A stretch of DNA of 7,897 nucleotides from positions 1-7,897 of the forward strand of contig JAKLIU010000090.1 in NCBI GenBank assembly GCA_022709445.1, written 5' to 3'. Under the pieces are notes generated by a model that saw only the letters and a list, made by a program, of their open reading frames with translations, ran no database searches and was not told the DNA's origin. The position numbers and the translations under genes were made by a program. Each line of letters starts with the position of its first letter. Positions within the stretch are counted from its first letter, which is position 1. Of the stretch, positions 1-4,431 are shown piece by piece. This stretch comes from Spirochaetota bacterium. GTDB lineage: Bacteria; Spirochaetota; Spirochaetia; Treponematales; UBA12059.

Positions 1-114
1 CGTCCCGGTTGTCCGGCTGCAGGCAGGCGCGGCGACGAGGATGGCGGCCGCGCAGGCGAGGAGCGTGAGGCCGGTCCCGTATCGATGCCCTGATTGGCGA
101 GCCGCGCGTTTCAT
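1..114 (-). CDS. N-terminal part of a predicted lipoprotein, cut by the window edge
   Basis: Reading the minus strand from an ATG at 114-112 gives 38 open codons up to the left edge. The start is a classic bacterial lipoprotein signal peptide. It has a basic n-region (MKRAARQSGHRYG, residues 1-13), a hydrophobic core (about residues 16-29, LTLLACAAAILVAA), and a lipobox ending APAC with Cys32 as the likely lipidated residue, followed by Ser33. After lipidation and signal peptidase II cleavage the protein would be anchored to a membrane. The mature part is almost wholly outside the window, so its function cannot be given. No Shine-Dalgarno sequence lies before the ATG; a promoter-like pair just upstream suggests a leaderless or nearly leaderless transcript. 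The gene is divergent from the HD-domain gene at 174. The signal peptide is what supports this call, as no family can be recognised. Confidence 0.62.
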   Translation of the reverse strand, partial: MKRAARQSGHRYGTGLTLLACAAAILVAAPACSRTTGT

Positions 115-123
115 CGGTATGGT
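94..123 (+). promoter_or_regulatory. Candidate promoter for the HD-domain gene
   Basis: TTGGCG (94-99) and TATGGT (118-123) are 18 bases apart and could form a weak sigma-70 promoter for the gene starting at 174, giving a leader of roughly 45 bases. The -35 lies inside the divergent lipoprotein coding region, and the -10 abuts the minus-strand -10. The two promoters would therefore compete for polymerase. A second -10-like TATAGT (123-128) has no well-spaced -35. Confidence 0.3.
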
Positions 124-153
124 ATAGTAGCGGCGAGGGCCCGCTTCGATCAA
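124..153 (-). promoter_or_regulatory. Candidate promoter of the divergent lipoprotein gene
   Basis: On the minus strand a -35-like TTGATC (153-148) and a -10-like TACTAT (129-124) are separated by 18 bases. Transcription would begin around 118-116, only about 0-3 bases before the ATG at 114, which fits the lack of a ribosome binding site. Each box matches the sigma-70 consensus at 4 of 6 positions, so this is a moderate call made by eye. Confidence 0.38.
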
Positions 154-173
154 CCGGGCCGGGAAGGATCGTC

Positions 174-1421
174 ATGGACGCGAGTTGGGCCAGCCTGGGA
201 CTGCGATTCACCGAACCCGTCCGCGATCCGCTGTGGAAGAACATCCTCCTGCCGGCCGAGTTCATGCCCGTGGTGGAGTCGCCGCAGTTCGTGCAGCTTT
301 CCAGGATCATGCAGCTGGGACCCGCCCAGCTGGTGTATCCCGGCGCGACGCACACGCGCAGGGCCCACTCCCTGGGCGTGTTCGAGATGGCCCGGCGCAT
401 CCTTGGCGCCCTGCTCGAGCGCGGGGCGTCCGGCATCGTCACGCCGGCGGGTTCCAGGGCCTTCCTGATGGCCGCGCTCTGCCACGACCTGGGGCATTTC
501 CCCTACGCGCACTCGCTCAAGGAGCTGCCGCTGGCCGAGCACGAGGCCCTGACCGCGCGCCGGCTCGCCGGCCCGCTGGCCGGGGCCCTGTCCGCGGCCG
601 GGATCGACCCGGGACTGGCGGCGGCCATCGTCGACCAGGACTTGCCCGGGGACGGAGCCGAGCTGGGCTTCTACCGGGCCCTGCTCTCCGGGGTGCTGGA
701 CCCCGACAAGCTCGACTACCTGAACCGGGACGCCTGGGCATGCGGCGTGCCCTACGGCCTGCAGGACGTGGATTTCGTGCTGCAGCACGTTGGGCTGGAG
801 GACGGCCGCCCGGGCATCTCGGCCGCGGGTTCCATGGCGGTGGAAGGGGTGCTGTTCTCCAAGTACCGCATGTACCGCGCCGTGTACTGGCACAAGACGG
901 TGCGTTCCGCCACGGCCATGATCAAGAAGGCCGTGTCCGCGGCCCTCGCCTCCGGCAGCCTGGTCCCGGACATGCTCTACGGGCTGGACGACGCGGGATT
1001 CTACGCGCTCATGGCCGGACCCGAGCGCGACCCGGATTCCCTGGTGTCCTCCGTGGCCGCTGGCCGGCTCCTCAAGCCCTGCCTGGAGCTGCCCTGGGAC
1101 GGGGCCAACCCCGCCTGCCTGCGCGCCGCCGACCTGTCGCTGCGCCCGGCCCTGGAGGCCGAGCTGTCGATCGCGCTGGGGGAGCCGGGAAGGCCGGCCC
1201 TCGTGGTGGTGGATCTTCCCGAGCCCATCTCCTTCGAGTCGGACCTGCCCGTGCTGGGGACGGGGAGCGGCTTCTCCGCCCTGGCCACGGTGTTCAGGCC
1301 CGAGACGGTGGCGGCTTTCTCGCGCGCCCTCAGGGTGCTGCGCGTGTACTCCGACCGCGATCCGGCCCGGGCGCACGCGGCGGCGGCGGAAGCCTACGGG
1401 CTGCCCACGGGCTCGGCTTGA
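174..1421 (+). CDS. HD-domain protein, dNTP triphosphohydrolase-like (COG1078/EF1143 type)
   Basis: The 415-residue product has the layout of the COG1078 branch of HD phosphohydrolases, relatives of SAMHD1 and of the Enterococcus dNTPase EF1143. These cleave dNTPs to nucleoside and triphosphate in the cytoplasm, usually as metal-dependent oligomers. Visible motifs, in order, are HTRRAHSLGV (residues 60-69, first metal His65), CHDLGHFPYAH (103-113, the HD pair His104-Asp105), HEAL (123-126), and LDPDKLDYLNRD (175-186), which supplies the distal metal Asp, probably Asp176. The SKYRMYRAVYWHKTV stretch that follows is also typical of the family. An AAGGA ribosome site at 164-168 sits 5 bases before the ATG. 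There is no signal peptide. It stands alone between a divergent lipoprotein gene and a ComFB-like gene, so context adds little. The family is firm. The substrate is inferred, because some COG1078 members have no proven dNTPase activity. Confidence 0.9.
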   Translation: MDASWASLGLRFTEPVRDPLWKNILLPAEFMPVVESPQFVQLSRIMQLGPAQLVYPGATHTRRAHSLGVFEMARRILGALLERGASGIVTPAGSRAFLMAALCHDLGHFPYAHSLKELPLAEHEALTARRLAGPLAGALSAAGIDPGLAAAIVDQDLPGDGAELGFYRALLSGVLDPDKLDYLNRDAWACGVPYGLQDVDFVLQHVGLEDGRPGISAAGSMAVEGVLFSKYRMYRAVYWHKTVRSATAMIKKAVSAALASGSLVPDMLYGLDDAGFYALMAGPERDPDSLVSSVAAGRLLKPCLELPWDGANPACLRAADLSLRPALEAELSIALGEPGRPALVVVDLPEPISFESDLPVLGTGSGFSALATVFRPETVAAFSRALRVLRVYSDRDPARAHAAAAEAYGLPTGSA

Positions 1422-1434
1422 GCGGCCGCCCTGC

Positions 1435-1462
1435 TTGCAGGAGGGGCGTAAATGGCTACACT
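1435..1462 (+). promoter_or_regulatory. Weak candidate promoter for the ComFB-like gene
   Basis: The 70-base gap before the ComFB-like gene contains TTGCAG (1435-1440) and TACACT (1457-1462), 16 bases apart. The -35 half overlaps a small inverted repeat, CCTGC-TT-GCAGG (1430-1441). The boxes match consensus poorly, and read-through from the HD gene is equally possible. Confidence 0.22.
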
Positions 1463-1491
1463 TGCTTGGTGGATGATTGGAGGAACCGCGC

Positions 1492-2193
1492 ATGGACATC
1501 CATAACCTGATGGAAGACCTCGTGAAGGCGACGGTGAACGAGCTGTTCGACGCCGAGGAACGGGGCGCGAGCGGTTCCTGGTGCACCTGCGGGCAGTGCC
1601 GCATGGACGTGGCCTGCTACGTGCTGAACAGGATACGGCCCGAGTACGTGGTCTCCAGCCGCGGCATCGCCTACACGGAGCAGGACTACGGCGAGAAGCT
1701 CCAGAAGACCGCCGACGTGGTCTCTCTGGCGCGCGAGGGCTGGGCCCGGATCAATTCGGCCAAGCGGCCCAACCACGAGCACGTGTCGAACGGGGCAGTC
1801 ATGGAGCGCCCCGTGCCGGAGGGACCGGTGTTCAACCTGCCGCCCATCATGGGCCGCGTCTTCAACGTGTCCAACTTCGAGCCGGTGTCCGGAGCCACGG
1901 TCACCCTGGGCGACGGCGGTTCGCTCCAGCCCATGATGGACGCCAACTGGCAGAATCCCTACGGCATCGTCAAGAACACGGCCGGTACCTTCATTTTCTG
2001 GCCGGCCCCGGTGCCTGCCGCCGCCGCGGGCGAGAAGCGGAAGTTCTCCTTCAGCCTGAACATCGTCATGCCCGGCTTCGAGAACCTGGACCACTACTTC
2101 GAGCTGGAGCTGGCCGCGTCGCCCGCGGCGGTGGTCCAGTTCTCCATGCAGTCGGTCTTCCGCCTGCCCGACCTGTACGTGTTCCCCGCCTGA
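1492..2193 (+). CDS. ComFB-domain protein with a C-terminal carboxypeptidase-regulatory-like beta domain
   Basis: The 233-residue product has two parts. Residues 1-75 resemble the late-competence ComFB family: NLMEDLVKATVNELF, a cysteine cluster (Cys31, Cys33, Cys36, Cys42) in CTCGQCRMDVACYVLNR, then RPEYVVSSRG. In Bacillus ComFB the matching cysteines bind zinc, and cyanobacterial homologues have been reported as cyclic-di-GMP receptors. Residues about 76-100 form a charged linker. Residues about 118-215 look like a transthyretin/carboxypeptidase-regulatory-like sandwich (GRVFNVSNFEPVSGATVTL, later GTFIFWP and VMPGFENLDHYFELEL), ending in FRLPDLYVFP. There is no signal peptide or membrane segment, so it is probably cytoplasmic. 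I chose ATG 1492 because GGAGGAA (1479-1485) sits 6 bases before it; the in-frame TTG at 1477 would overlap that site. ComFB membership is well supported. The second domain and any nucleotide-sensing role are inferred. Confidence 0.82.
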   Translation: MDIHNLMEDLVKATVNELFDAEERGASGSWCTCGQCRMDVACYVLNRIRPEYVVSSRGIAYTEQDYGEKLQKTADVVSLAREGWARINSAKRPNHEHVSNGAVMERPVPEGPVFNLPPIMGRVFNVSNFEPVSGATVTLGDGGSLQPMMDANWQNPYGIVKNTAGTFIFWPAPVPAAAAGEKRKFSFSLNIVMPGFENLDHYFELELAASPAAVVQFSMQSVFRLPDLYVFPA

Positions 2194-2211
2194 CGATCCC
2201 TCCCCCGGGCG

Positions 2212-2460
2212 TCAGCCCCGGCGCATCATCGACGCGAGTTCCGCCGCCGGGACCAGTTCCAGGTACTGGAGCACGTCCAGCTCGCCCCGTTCCTCCACCC
2301 GCCTGAGCTTGTAGACCCGGTAGGCGATCATCCGGTCGCTTGGCGGAGGCACGGGCACGGGGAAGCCGTTCATGTCCACCAGCTCATCGATCCCGAGCAA
2401 TCGCCCGGTCTCCTGCCTGTCCCCGTCCGGGTAGATCAGCCAACGCGTCTCGGTCGTCAT
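2212..2460 (-). CDS. Small unrecognised protein, 82 residues
   Basis: I do not recognise a family. The product is soluble-looking, with no signal peptide or membrane helix. Residues 6-11 (RWLIYP) and 44-53 (MIAYRVYKLR) look like beta strands, with a Pro-rich turn between them (FPVPVPPP, 33-40). The tail LQYLELVPAAELASMM (65-80) may be helical. The composition is that of a normal folded protein, unlike the Arg/Gly/Pro-rich shadow frames of this region. It converges on the ComFB-like gene, with only 18 bases between the two stop codons, and diverges from mraZ across a 206-base region. No Shine-Dalgarno precedes its ATG; a promoter-like pair is placed so that transcription would start at the ATG itself. 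Its place beside mraZ suggests nothing certain about function. Confidence 0.72.
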   Translation of the reverse strand: MTTETRWLIYPDGDRQETGRLLGIDELVDMNGFPVPVPPPSDRMIAYRVYKLRRVEERGELDVLQYLELVPAAELASMMRRG

Positions 2461-2466
2461 GGGGCG

Positions 2467-2495
2467 ATACTATACGCCAAAAACACGAGTTTCAA
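2467..2495 (-). promoter_or_regulatory. Promoter of the small minus-strand gene, predicted to give leaderless mRNA
   Basis: On the minus strand TTGAAA (2495-2490) and TAGTAT (2472-2467) are 17 bases apart. An overlapping TATAGT (2474-2469) would have a 15-base spacer. Counting 7 bases downstream of TAGTAT puts the start of transcription at 2460, the A of the ATG. This agrees with the missing ribosome binding site (the bases before the ATG are TCGCCCC). Confidence 0.5.
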
Positions 2496-2519
2496 GCCGA
2501 TTCCACCCCCGAACGGCCC

Positions 2520-2574
2520 GACTACTACACGCATGTGTAGTGAAATACCCTAAAAATAATTCTGTCTAGTAGTC
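2520..2574. repeat. Nested inverted repeats between the divergent promoters
   Basis: A compact inverted repeat, ACTACAC-GCAT-GTGTAGT, has perfect 7-base arms at 2524-2530 and 2535-2541. Its left edge overlaps a second, wider pair: GACTACTA (2520-2527) and TAGTAGTC (2567-2574), 8-base perfect arms separated by 39 bases. The AT-rich stretch 2541-2565 lies between them. The set is about 25 bases from the TTGAAA of the minus-strand promoter and about 20 bases before the mraZ -35. There is no T-tract after either hairpin, so an operator for a dimeric regulator is more likely than a terminator. No regulator can be named. Confidence 0.5.
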
Positions 2575-2592
2575 CGAGTCTCCGTACCTTCG

Positions 2593-2620
2593 TTGACATT
2601 GTGGGCGAGTAGGGTAGTAT
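2593..2620 (+). promoter_or_regulatory. Promoter of the mraZ operon
   Basis: A perfect -35 TTGACA (2593-2598) and a -10 TAGTAT (2615-2620) are 16 bases apart. The predicted start of transcription is near 2627, giving a leader of about 40 bases. The leader is almost filled by the MraZ-type repeats. It is the best promoter match in the window and the only clear one on the plus strand before a run of six close-packed genes. Confidence 0.68.
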
Positions 2621-2631
2621 ATAGGAGGATT

Positions 2632-2666
2632 GTGGGAAAAAGTGGGAGATAAAGGGAAACGGTGGC
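2632..2666 (+). promoter_or_regulatory. MraZ operator: four direct repeats with a 10-base period
   Basis: Four pentamers lie exactly 10 bases apart: GTGGG (2632-2636), GTGGG (2642-2646), AAGGG (2652-2656) and GTGGC (2662-2666). The 5-base spacers are AAAAA, AGATA and AAACG. The last repeat touches the mraZ ATG at 2667. E. coli MraZ is known to bind three TGGGN repeats with 5-base spacers in front of its own gene, so this fits autoregulation of the operon. The first two copies are exact and the last two degenerate. The repeats also cover the place of the ribosome site: only a weak AAGGG, 10 bases before the ATG, could serve. Confidence 0.82.
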
Positions 2667-3110
2667 ATGGAGCTGGTGACAGGCGAGTTCAGGAACACCC
2701 TCGACGACAAGGGAAGACTCTCCCTTCCGGCCAAGCTCAGGGCCGGATTGCCGGGGAACGTCCTGGTCGTCACCCAGGGAGTGGACAAGTGCCTGTGGCT
2801 GTTCACGCCGGAGCGCTGGAACGCGCTCTCCGAGCAGCTCTTTTCCTCCACCAGCCTCTTCCACCAGCAGGCGCGGATCATCCAGCGGAGGATCATCGCG
2901 CCGGCCCAGGAAGTGGAGATCGACAAGGCGGGCCGCATCGCGGTGCCGCAGTCGCTGCGGGAGTATGCCGGCCTGGACAAGGACTGCGTGGTGCTGGGCA
3001 TCACCAAGCGGCTGGAGATCTGGGACGCGGAGTCGTACAGGGCATGGATCGAGGCCACGGATGCGGAATTCGAGAAGGCGTCCGAGACCCTCGACATCCA
3101 GAATCTATAG
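2667..3110 (+). CDS. mraZ: Division/cell-wall cluster transcriptional regulator MraZ
   Basis: The 147-residue product is of normal MraZ length and has the two tandem AbrB-like swapped-hairpin halves of the family. The first DNA-binding motif is DDKGRLSLP (Asp13-Arg17), and the second is DKAGRIAVP (Asp86-Arg90); both carry the conserved DxxxR pattern. The opening TGEFRNTLDDKGR and the RRIIAPAQEVEIDKAGR linker are characteristic. MraZ forms a ring-shaped oligomer that binds tandem repeats ahead of its own gene and usually represses the dcw operon. Such repeats directly precede this gene. The ATG at 2667 is the only in-frame start that keeps the conserved N-terminus. rsmH follows 12 bases after the stop. 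Identification is firm. Confidence 0.97.
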   Translation: MELVTGEFRNTLDDKGRLSLPAKLRAGLPGNVLVVTQGVDKCLWLFTPERWNALSEQLFSSTSLFHQQARIIQRRIIAPAQEVEIDKAGRIAVPQSLREYAGLDKDCVVLGITKRLEIWDAESYRAWIEATDAEFEKASETLDIQNL

Positions 3111-3122
3111 AAGGAAGCGGCG

Positions 3123-4073
3123 ATGGACGGCCACCACGTTTCGGTGATGCTGCGGGAGACCCTGGAATGGCTCCGGCCTCCCGCCCCGGACTCGCTCATG
3201 GTGGACGCCACCCTGGGCCTGGCCGGTCACTCCGCCGCCTTCCTGGAACGGTACCCGTCCCTGCGCCTGTGGGGCGTGGACGCCGATGCCGAGGTGCAGG
3301 CGATCGCGCGGGCGCGATTGTCGCCGTACGGCGACAGGGTGCGGTTCGCGAACGAGTATTTTGACGATTTTTTCGGGGAATTCAGGAAGGGAGGGGAGAA
3401 GGCGGGGGTGGTGCTCTTCGATTTTGGCTTGTCCATGTATCATTTCAGGGAATCGAGGCGGGGATTCAGCCTGCAGGGCGACGAACAGCTCGACATGCGG
3501 CTGGATCCTGGAACTGGGAGGCCTGCTTCGGCTCTCGTGAACGGGATGAACGAACGTGAACTTGCCAAGCTTCTGGAAGAGTACGGGGAGGAACCGTTCG
3601 CGTGGCGGATAGCGCAAGCCATCGTCCGCGAACGAAAGGGCGCTCCGATAGAGAGCACCGGCCGGCTCGCGGACATCATCCGCGGAGCGGTGCCGGCCGC
3701 GGCGCGCCACGGGCGCATCCATCCGGCCACCAGGTCGTTCCAGGCGTTCCGCATCGCGGTCAACGACGAGCTCGGGCGCATTCGCCGGGCCCTCGATGAC
3801 GCGATCGAGAGCCTGGCGCCCGGGGGCGTGGTGGGCGCCATCAGTTTCCACTCCCTGGAGGACAGGATCGTGAAGCTCGCCTTCCGCGAGCGCGCAGTCC
3901 GACCGGAGCGGGGCAGGTTCAAGGACGCGGCCGTTACGCCGATACCTCTGGGAGAGGTCAAGCGCGGCCTGCTCGTCCTTACCAAGAAGCCCCTGGAGCC
4001 GGGAGAGGACGAAGTGTCGGCGAATCCAGCGTCCCGGAGCGCCAAGTTCCGGGTCGCGAAAGCCGCCGACTGA
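3123..4073 (+). CDS. rsmH: 16S rRNA (cytosine-1402-N4)-methyltransferase RsmH
   Basis: The 316-residue product is the MraW/RsmH enzyme, which uses S-adenosylmethionine to methylate N4 of C1402 in the 30S decoding centre. The AdoMet site is visible as VDATLGLAGHS (27-37), GVDAD (51-55) and LFDFGLS (98-104). Family signatures follow: RRGFSLQGDEQLDMRLD (112-128), HPATRSFQAFRIAVNDEL (200-217), SFHSLEDRIVK (241-251) and NPASRSAKFRVA (301-312). The glycine loop reads GLAGHS, where many homologues have GxGGHS, and LFDFGLSMYHF replaces the usual LLDLGVSS; neither change removes a known key acid. AAGGAAG (3111-3117) lies 5 bases before the ATG. Bases about 3350-3560 use noticeably less GC-rich codons than the surrounding genes. 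Length and motif order are complete, so it should be functional. Confidence 0.97.
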   Translation: MDGHHVSVMLRETLEWLRPPAPDSLMVDATLGLAGHSAAFLERYPSLRLWGVDADAEVQAIARARLSPYGDRVRFANEYFDDFFGEFRKGGEKAGVVLFDFGLSMYHFRESRRGFSLQGDEQLDMRLDPGTGRPASALVNGMNERELAKLLEEYGEEPFAWRIAQAIVRERKGAPIESTGRLADIIRGAVPAAARHGRIHPATRSFQAFRIAVNDELGRIRRALDDAIESLAPGGVVGAISFHSLEDRIVKLAFRERAVRPERGRFKDAAVTPIPLGEVKRGLLVLTKKPLEPGEDEVSANPASRSAKFRVAKAAD

Positions 4074-4114
4074 CGGGAACCGGCCCGGGACTCGCGTCCC
4101 GGCATGGATTCCCG
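4074..4114 (+). repeat. Intercistronic hairpin after rsmH
   Basis: Directly after the rsmH stop is a two-tier stem-loop. The inner stem is CCGGGAC (4085-4091) with GTCCCGG (4096-4102) around a TCGC loop, perfect over 7 bases. The outer stem is CGGGAA (4074-4079) with TTCCCG (4109-4114). No T-run follows, so it is not a standard terminator. It could slow 3' exonucleases or polymerase, or be a degenerate REP-like repeat: the right arm, TGGATTCCCGCCCGCG, resembles extragenic palindromes in other bacteria. Confidence 0.55.
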
Positions 4115-4123
4115 CCCGCGCTT

Positions 4124-4139
4124 GCCCGGAAAGACGGGC
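4124..4139 (+). promoter_or_regulatory. Hairpin holding the ftsL ribosome binding site in its loop
   Basis: GCCCG (4124-4128) can pair with CGGGC (4135-4139) around the loop GAAAGA. The only purine-rich candidate ribosome site for the ATG at 4141, GGAAAGA (4128-4134), lies in and at the edge of this loop. The 5-base all-GC stem ends 1 base before the start codon. Such a fold could limit ribosome entry on ftsL. This is a structural reading by eye, with no folding energy calculated. Confidence 0.42.
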
Positions 4140-4140
4140 C

Positions 4141-4431
4141 ATGAAACGATTCCTCACCTTGCTCGCCATCCTTTCGATTCCCCTGATGCTGTCGCTGGTG
4201 GCGGCCCAGAGCGGCCGACACCATGCCGTCGTCGCGGAGCTGCGGGCGCTTGAGGCCGCGCAGTCGGAGTGGGTGGAGGAGAACCGCAAGCTCCTCTCCA
4301 ACATGGCCGTGGCAGCATCCCGCGCCCGCGTGGGAGAGTCCATGGAAGGGGCGGACGGGTACCGTATGGTGAGCCCGAGCACGACGTTGAGGGTCCGGAT
4401 CGTTCCGGGCGGGGGGAAACGGGATGGATGA
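4141..4431 (+). CDS. ftsL: FtsL-like bitopic division protein
   Basis: The 96-residue product has the FtsL plan. It has a very short basic cytoplasmic start (MKR) and one membrane helix (about residues 4-22, FLTLLAILSIPLMLSLVAA). A periplasmic coiled-coil-prone segment follows (about 27-60, VAELRALEAAQSEWVEENRK), then a short tail with YRMVSPSTTLRVRIVPG (74-90). FtsL pairs with FtsB/DivIC and FtsQ/DivIB to recruit and activate FtsW and its partner transpeptidase. FtsL sequences diverge strongly, so the call rests on topology and position between rsmH and murF. The membrane helix could instead act as a signal peptide with cleavage near VAA-Q. The start has only a weak ribosome site. The gene overlaps murF by 8 bases, which suggests translational coupling. 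Confidence 0.68.
   Translation: MKRFLTLLAILSIPLMLSLVAAQSGRHHAVVAELRALEAAQSEWVEENRKLLSNMAVAASRARVGESMEGADGYRMVSPSTTLRVRIVPGGGKRDG

Noticed and set aside
1477..1491. Upstream TTG start for the ComFB-like gene
   Set aside because: The TTG overlaps the GGAGGAA ribosome site, which is ideally spaced for ATG 1492, and the ComFB similarity begins at the ATG.
150..1604. 484-codon open frame on the minus strand
   Set aside because: It is antisense to the well-supported HD-domain gene, and its product is Gly/Arg/Gln/His-rich with no motif. Long antisense frames are expected in high-GC DNA.
2194..2222. Possible shared terminator between the two convergent genes
   Set aside because: GGGC (2207-2210) can pair with GCCC (2215-2218) around GTCA, but the stem has only 4 pairs and there is no T-tract on either strand.
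2340..2540. 66-codon plus-strand frame across the small minus-strand gene
   Set aside because: It has no ribosome site or plausible protein features and would run through the divergent promoter. The minus-strand frame is the better protein.
2624..2652. Short leader reading frame starting at GTG 2632 after GGAGG
   Set aside because: GGAGG (2624-2628) is only 3 bases from the GTG and at the predicted 5' end of the RNA. The frame is six codons long and is better explained by the operator repeats.
2525..3211. 228-codon minus-strand frame over mraZ and its promoter
   Set aside because: It is antisense to mraZ, would erase the promoter and operator, and shows no family features; it is Ser/Arg-rich as expected for a shadow.
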